Source: Lachnospiraceae bacterium UBA2860 (lineage in GTDB: Bacteria > Bacillota > Clostridia > Lachnospirales > Lachnospiraceae). Taken from it: a stretch of 45,774 bases of DNA. The DNA lies in contig DEFE01000035.1 of the NCBI GenBank assembly GCA_002350625.1, forward strand, positions 1 to 45,774. The letters are read 5' to 3'. Positions 42,060-45,774 of this stretch are shown piece after piece. The notes under the pieces are model-generated. The model was given only the letters and a program-made list of their open reading frames with translations, was not told the origin of the DNA and did no database searches. Each line of letters begins with the position of its first letter. Within the stretch, counting starts at the first letter, position 1. The position numbers were made by a program, and so were the translations under genes.

Positions 42060-42106
42060 GAACAGGGGACGGTTCTTCGTTCAGAGCGAGGAACCGTCCC
42101 CTGTTC
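42060..42106. repeat. REP-type palindrome, full copy
   Basis: GAACAGGGGACGGTTC (42060-42075) and its exact complement (42091-42106) are separated by 15 bases. No T run follows, so it is not an obvious terminator. Confidence 0.85.
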
Positions 42107-42148
42107 ATCTGTGCTGACAAATATCAAAGCCAAAAACGATTACGCGGT

Positions 42149-42166
42149 GTATTCAAAAAAGAATAC
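42149..42166. promoter_or_regulatory. Inverted repeat GTATTC-N6-GAATAC, possible operator
   Basis: Six-base perfect arms around AAAAAA in the AT-rich leader, about 220 bases upstream of the adhesin promoter. A regulator site is possible but not shown. Confidence 0.3.
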
Positions 42167-42369
42167 AAATTCAAATTCCTGACCAGCGGGTTTTGCGCAC
42201 CGCAAGAATGGTTTGGCGAATCGCAATAATTGTGCAGTAAAATAAGGCTAAACCGTCACACGATAGTCATAAAAATAATCTTCATTGTGAAAAATATGAC
42301 ATAGAAAAAGCTGAAATTGGATGATTTCACGATTTTAAGCGGTAAAGCGATTTTTCAACCTGTGACCGA

Positions 42370-42397
42370 TTGTTTTGCGAAAGATCCATGTTAATAT
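42370..42397 (+). promoter_or_regulatory. Possible promoter of the adhesin gene
   Basis: TTGTTT (42370-42375) and TAATAT (42392-42397) are 16 bases apart, about 70 bases upstream of the ATG. Confidence 0.45.
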
Positions 42398-42468
42398 TTA
42401 TGTATCTTAAAATAATCGTCCGTATTTTATGTTTTCATATTTCACAAAACAGTCAAAGGGAGACAGTG

Positions 42469-45400
42469 ATGAAGAAAACCGCAAAGAGATTATTAGCACT
42501 TATCATGACAGCGATGATGATCTTCAGCCTCAACGGATTCAGTGTTTTAGCGGATACCGCGGCTGAGTCCCAGGTGGAATCCGTCGTCGGAGCCGCCGAG
42601 GAGAGCGCAGAGGATCTGGAAGCCCAGGCCGCAGCGGAAGCTGAGGCGCAAAGAATTGCGGAAGAAGAAGCGGCCAGAGCGGCGGCTGAGGAAGCTGCAA
42701 GGATTGCGGCGGAGGAAGAAGCCGCGAGACAGGCAGCGGCTGAAGCTGAGGCGCAAAGAATTGCGGAAGAAGAAGCGGCCAGAGCAGCGGCAGAAGAAGC
42801 GGCCAGACAGGCGGCAGAAGAAGCGGCAGCTGCTGAAGCAGCGGCGGCAGCTGAAGCGGCAGCGGCTGAGGCGGCGGCTGAAGCGGCGGCAGCAGAGGCA
42901 GCTGCAGCAGAGTCGACAGAGAATACTTCTGTCGAGGAAGCTGAGGAAGTTACGGAAGAAAGTACTGACAGTAATACAGATGAGAACACAGAGGCGGTTT
43001 CCTCTGAAGCGGCATCTGAAGAAAGCGGCACGGAAGAGACTGTCTCTGACGCAGAGAGCATTTCCGAAGAAGCAGATCTCATCGCGGACCTCGACTCTGC
43101 GGCAGCCGAGGCGGAGCTCGTGACGCCGACTCCGACACCTACGCCTACACCTACACCGGTACCGACCAAGAGGGTGTATCAGTACAGCGACAGCAGAATC
43201 TATGTTGTGGCGACACTTCAGTATGCAGCGGCTATTCCGGACGACGCACAGTTTGTCGTAACATTCCTCGAAGAGACTGAGGATGCTCTCTACTATGACA
43301 TGCACTTCGAAGGCCCGCAGAAGGATGAGCTGGGCAATGTCATCGGGTACGGCGAGTTCGAGCCGGAAAAAGGATCTGTTTCCCTTTCCTTTAAATTTAA
43401 ACAGAATCAGCTGACAGATGACCTCGGCGCTGAAGAGGGCGGCGATGTTACTGTTGTGCACGTGCATGACAACGGTTATGAGGAAGAACTGGATGCGAAT
43501 GTTTCCTTAAGCGGATCTACGGATAAGGTTACATTTACGACGGATAATTTCTCAACATATTACTTCTATGTGGATAGTCATAGTGCGGAATATATTACTG
43601 CCCAGGATCCGAATACTACCTGGAATAACGAACAGGGGAATGCGAACACGGGCAAGGATTATAAGATTGACGATATTATTAAGAAACTTGGCGCAGCGAC
43701 AGACTATGGTGTTTATGCAAATAAGCTGATTAACTCAGAGCATATCGAAGGCAACGTAGCAGTCGGGACTTATGAGATCACCAGCGGAAAATCAGAATTA
43801 AATACAGCGACTCGTATTAATAAGGGCACAAAATTGAACAGTCTCACAATTACAAAGACTGTGACAGGTGGTGAGCCGAACCAGACATTTACATTTGAGT
43901 TACTTGATGCTAGTGGCAATCCTTTGAAGGTTCATGATAAACCGTATAGATTTACAATTACTACTAATGGTTATAGTGGAGAAATCAGTCTTTTCAAAAA
44001 TGGACCTAGAAAGGAAATAGAAGACGCGCTTAAAAACGGACCGCTGTATGTCCACGAAGTGGGTGAAACCGACGGAAAGCTTACGATTGCAGGCGAGAAC
44101 AGTGATAACACAGTATATAATGTGACCTATACCACGACTGACGGAAACGGTACGATAGATGGAAATCAGATTGCTTCAACGGCTCTGAGCAATATGATAG
44201 GTACTTTTACGTTCGCGGGCAATGAAATGACCTCCACGACCAGCTATTACTTTGGCCCGGACGGTACAGTGACGTATATTGACAATATTGCAGATGTAGA
44301 TAGCATAACAGAAAATGGTCAAACATATCTCGTCATTACAACGACTGATAATAAGAAGTTTAAAATTCTTGAAGGCCAAGGCAACATTGTTGTTCCCAAA
44401 GGGAATATTGCGACTACAATCAGTACGAAGCTGACTGATCTGGAAACTTATTCGGAGGAACTTGCGACTGCGAAAAACGGTCCGGTATATGATCCATATG
44501 ATAAGGCTCCCCGCGCACTAAATGTCATTAACCTTAAGTCGACAACAGGATATCTTGTGGCAGACTTGGCGGCCGCTGGTTTTAAAATTACTTCAAACCG
44601 ACCAAGTGAAGAGATGTTCTCGAGCCAGCCACAGAATATCAATCAGAATGACACTGATGTTTGGATTTCTGGAATGCTCGATAATAAACACTTACAAGAT
44701 ATCGGGGCGGATGAGAGCAGGGATCAGTATCTGCTTATTAACATCGATGTAGGCGACATGAATACTTATAATCTGGGCAAGATACTAATAGACGGTATAA
44801 GCCCGGATTCTAACGATCAGTTTTCTAAGCTTAGCTCTCACGTGATCTATAACTTTGTTAGAAGTAATGGAGACGGTACATTCTCGGCATATAATGGTGT
44901 GATCACAAACAATCAGAGCGTCACAGGCGGAACGATTCTGGCTCCTGCTGCAAAAGTAGTGCAGGGCGATGGCCAGTCCGGATTCTTTGGCGGCATAATC
45001 GCAAATGAAGTTGACCGTAGGAGAACCAGTGAAGGGGCCGAAATCCACAAAAAGACGCTGACAAGCGCTGACCGTGATGTGACGGCTAACGTTGGAAATG
45101 CAACAAATTCCAGGACAGAGGACACAGATGCTGATCTGAATCTTAGAAAGATTAATAATGAAAATGTCGCCATTTCCGGAGTAGTGTTTACACTGAAGAA
45201 TGGCGAAGAAACTGTTGCCAGCGGAAGCACGACTTCTGACGGTACGCTGAGCCTTACGATTCCGAAGACATTCCTCGGTGTCAGTGAGACCGCGAAGAGC
45301 TTTACACTGGTGGAAACGACCCCCGCCGGATATGAAGCAGCCGGTCCGTGGACGGTTACGGTGACGCCCACGAAGAATGTCGCCACAGTGGAAGGCGTGA

Positions 45401-45774
45401 AGGTGACGACATACACATGGACAGTGGCATCTGTCGGATCATCTTCCGGATCCGAAGGCGTTTACACAATTAGCAATACAAAGAAGACTGGCGAAGACCG
45501 TGAAGATAATGAGGTCACGCTGAACAAGGTGGACCAGGACGGTGAGGCTCTGGCTGATGCGAGCTTTGGAATCTTCGATAATGCAGAGGGCACCGGAACA
45601 GCTCTGAAGACCTTCACAGCCGGTACGGCAACCATCAGCACGAATGATACAACTCTTGCATCCAAGCTGCCGGCGGCAGGCTCATCAACAACCCTGTATG
45701 TCATTGAGACAGCAGCACCGGCAGGCTATGAGAAGGATGAGGAAGCGCATGAGCTGGTAATCAGCGCAAGCGAG
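42469..45774 (+). CDS. Large secreted adhesin with choice-of-anchor A and Cna-B domains (3' end outside window)
   Basis: The open frame runs from ATG 42469 (AAAGGGAGA upstream) to the window end, 1102 codons with no stop. A signal peptide (likely cut after VLA near 28) leads to an Ala/Glu-rich helix (about 45-140), an acidic Ser/Thr stretch, and a Thr-Pro linker (about 217-233). Next come a beta domain (about 235-370), a domain starting SLTITKTVTGG (about 463-550) like pilin-associated modules, and a choice-of-anchor A domain (about 683-860: YLLINIDV, SHVIYNF, GGTILAPAAKV, GFFGGIIANEV). Cna-B/SpaA domains follow from about 887 (ADLNLRKIN, then ETTPAGYE) and 1013 (VTLNKVDQDG, then ETAAPAGYE), with the Lys and Glu expected for isopeptide bonds. 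A sortase motif would lie beyond the edge. It is AT-richer than its neighbours, suggesting recent acquisition or different selection. Confidence 0.88.
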   Translation, partial: MKKTAKRLLALIMTAMMIFSLNGFSVLADTAAESQVESVVGAAEESAEDLEAQAAAEAEAQRIAEEEAARAAAEEAARIAAEEEAARQAAAEAEAQRIAEEEAARAAAEEAARQAAEEAAAAEAAAAAEAAAAEAAAEAAAAEAAAAESTENTSVEEAEEVTEESTDSNTDENTEAVSSEAASEESGTEETVSDAESISEEADLIADLDSAAAEAELVTPTPTPTPTPTPVPTKRVYQYSDSRIYVVATLQYAAAIPDDAQFVVTFLEETEDALYYDMHFEGPQKDELGNVIGYGEFEPEKGSVSLSFKFKQNQLTDDLGAEEGGDVTVVHVHDNGYEEELDANVSLSGSTDKVTFTTDNFSTYYFYVDSHSAEYITAQDPNTTWNNEQGNANTGKDYKIDDIIKKLGAATDYGVYANKLINSEHIEGNVAVGTYEITSGKSELNTATRINKGTKLNSLTITKTVTGGEPNQTFTFELLDASGNPLKVHDKPYRFTITTNGYSGEISLFKNGPRKEIEDALKNGPLYVHEVGETDGKLTIAGENSDNTVYNVTYTTTDGNGTIDGNQIASTALSNMIGTFTFAGNEMTSTTSYYFGPDGTVTYIDNIADVDSITENGQTYLVITTTDNKKFKILEGQGNIVVPKGNIATTISTKLTDLETYSEELATAKNGPVYDPYDKAPRALNVINLKSTTGYLVADLAAAGFKITSNRPSEEMFSSQPQNINQNDTDVWISGMLDNKHLQDIGADESRDQYLLINIDVGDMNTYNLGKILIDGISPDSNDQFSKLSSHVIYNFVRSNGDGTFSAYNGVITNNQSVTGGTILAPAAKVVQGDGQSGFFGGIIANEVDRRRTSEGAEIHKKTLTSADRDVTANVGNATNSRTEDTDADLNLRKINNENVAISGVVFTLKNGEETVASGSTTSDGTLSLTIPKTFLGVSETAKSFTLVETTPAGYEAAGPWTVTVTPTKNVATVEGVKVTTYTWTVASVGSSSGSEGVYTISNTKKTGEDREDNEVTLNKVDQDGEALADASFGIFDNAEGTGTALKTFTAGTATISTNDTTLASKLPAAGSSTTLYVIETAAPAGYEKDEEAHELVISASE

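Larger units (their letters stand above)
41967..42468. other. 502-base gene-free stretch
   Basis: No gene seen. It holds the REP-type palindrome (42060-42106), a small inverted repeat (42149-42166) and an AT-rich upstream region with a promoter for the adhesin. Base composition drops sharply from GC-rich to AT-rich at about 42110. Confidence 0.7.

Noticed and set aside
42600..42920. Simple-sequence or CRISPR-like repeat region
   Set aside because: It encodes an Ala/Glu/Arg helix in the adhesin; the repetition reflects amino acid composition.

Overview
The window looks like a chromosomal segment of a GC-rich Clostridia, most likely Lachnospiraceae. The grounds are Gram-positive-type ribosome binding sites (AAAGGAGG), secreted Cna-B/choice-of-anchor surface proteins, Fbp-type iron ABC genes, GlgX and phosphoketolase, and paired NHLM-type bacteriocin exporters. 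This is inferred from gene content only; no rRNA or tRNA gene was seen.

Layout. (1) 1-5.4 kb, minus strand: an export operon of a short HlyD-like adaptor, a C39-peptidase ABC transporter, a second ABC transporter, and a small protein with a ColV-like double-glycine leader fused to a bacterial SH3 domain. (2) 5.6-10.1 kb: an exported thioredoxin-fold protein on the plus strand, convergent with a minus-strand operon of a K+ channel, a CXXC-tail membrane protein and a polyferredoxin-TlpA fusion. (3) 10.2-12.4 kb, minus: a SNF2-family helicase. (4) 12.6-22.2 kb, plus: a second, diverged copy of the export cassette, preceded by an EAL phosphodiesterase and a GGDEF diguanylate cyclase, so export and c-di-GMP signalling may be linked. 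(5) 22.2-26.8 kb, plus: an iron-type ABC importer whose permease has a large N-terminal extension. (6) 26.8-27.4 kb: a non-coding stretch holding a long imperfect palindrome with a terminator at its centre. (7) 27.4-30.0 kb: a repeat-rich secreted beta-helix protein, then a 5'-truncated Rpn remnant. (8) 30.6-33.0 kb, minus: phosphoketolase with a clear promoter and a palindrome at its start site. (9) 33.3-39.1 kb, plus: an M4 metallopeptidase, a membrane PP2C phosphatase and a double cyclic-nucleotide-binding-domain protein. (10) 39.2-42.0 kb: glycogen debranching enzyme GlgX and a small secreted two-repeat protein. (11) 42.5 kb to the right edge: a large, AT-richer Cna-B adhesin, cut by the window end.

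How parts fit. The two export cassettes face outwards from a central redox and helicase block. Each has an adaptor, a leader-cleaving transporter and a partner ABC protein. Only the left one has a recognisable cargo, the leader-SH3 protein, which has no cysteine and no neighbouring modification enzyme. The redox block has two CXXC thioredoxin domains outside the membrane and a polyferredoxin, suggesting an extracytoplasmic thiol-redox route.

Dispersed palindromes built on GAACAGGGGACGGTTC occur at five intergenic places and look like a REP-type repeat; two of them act as terminators.
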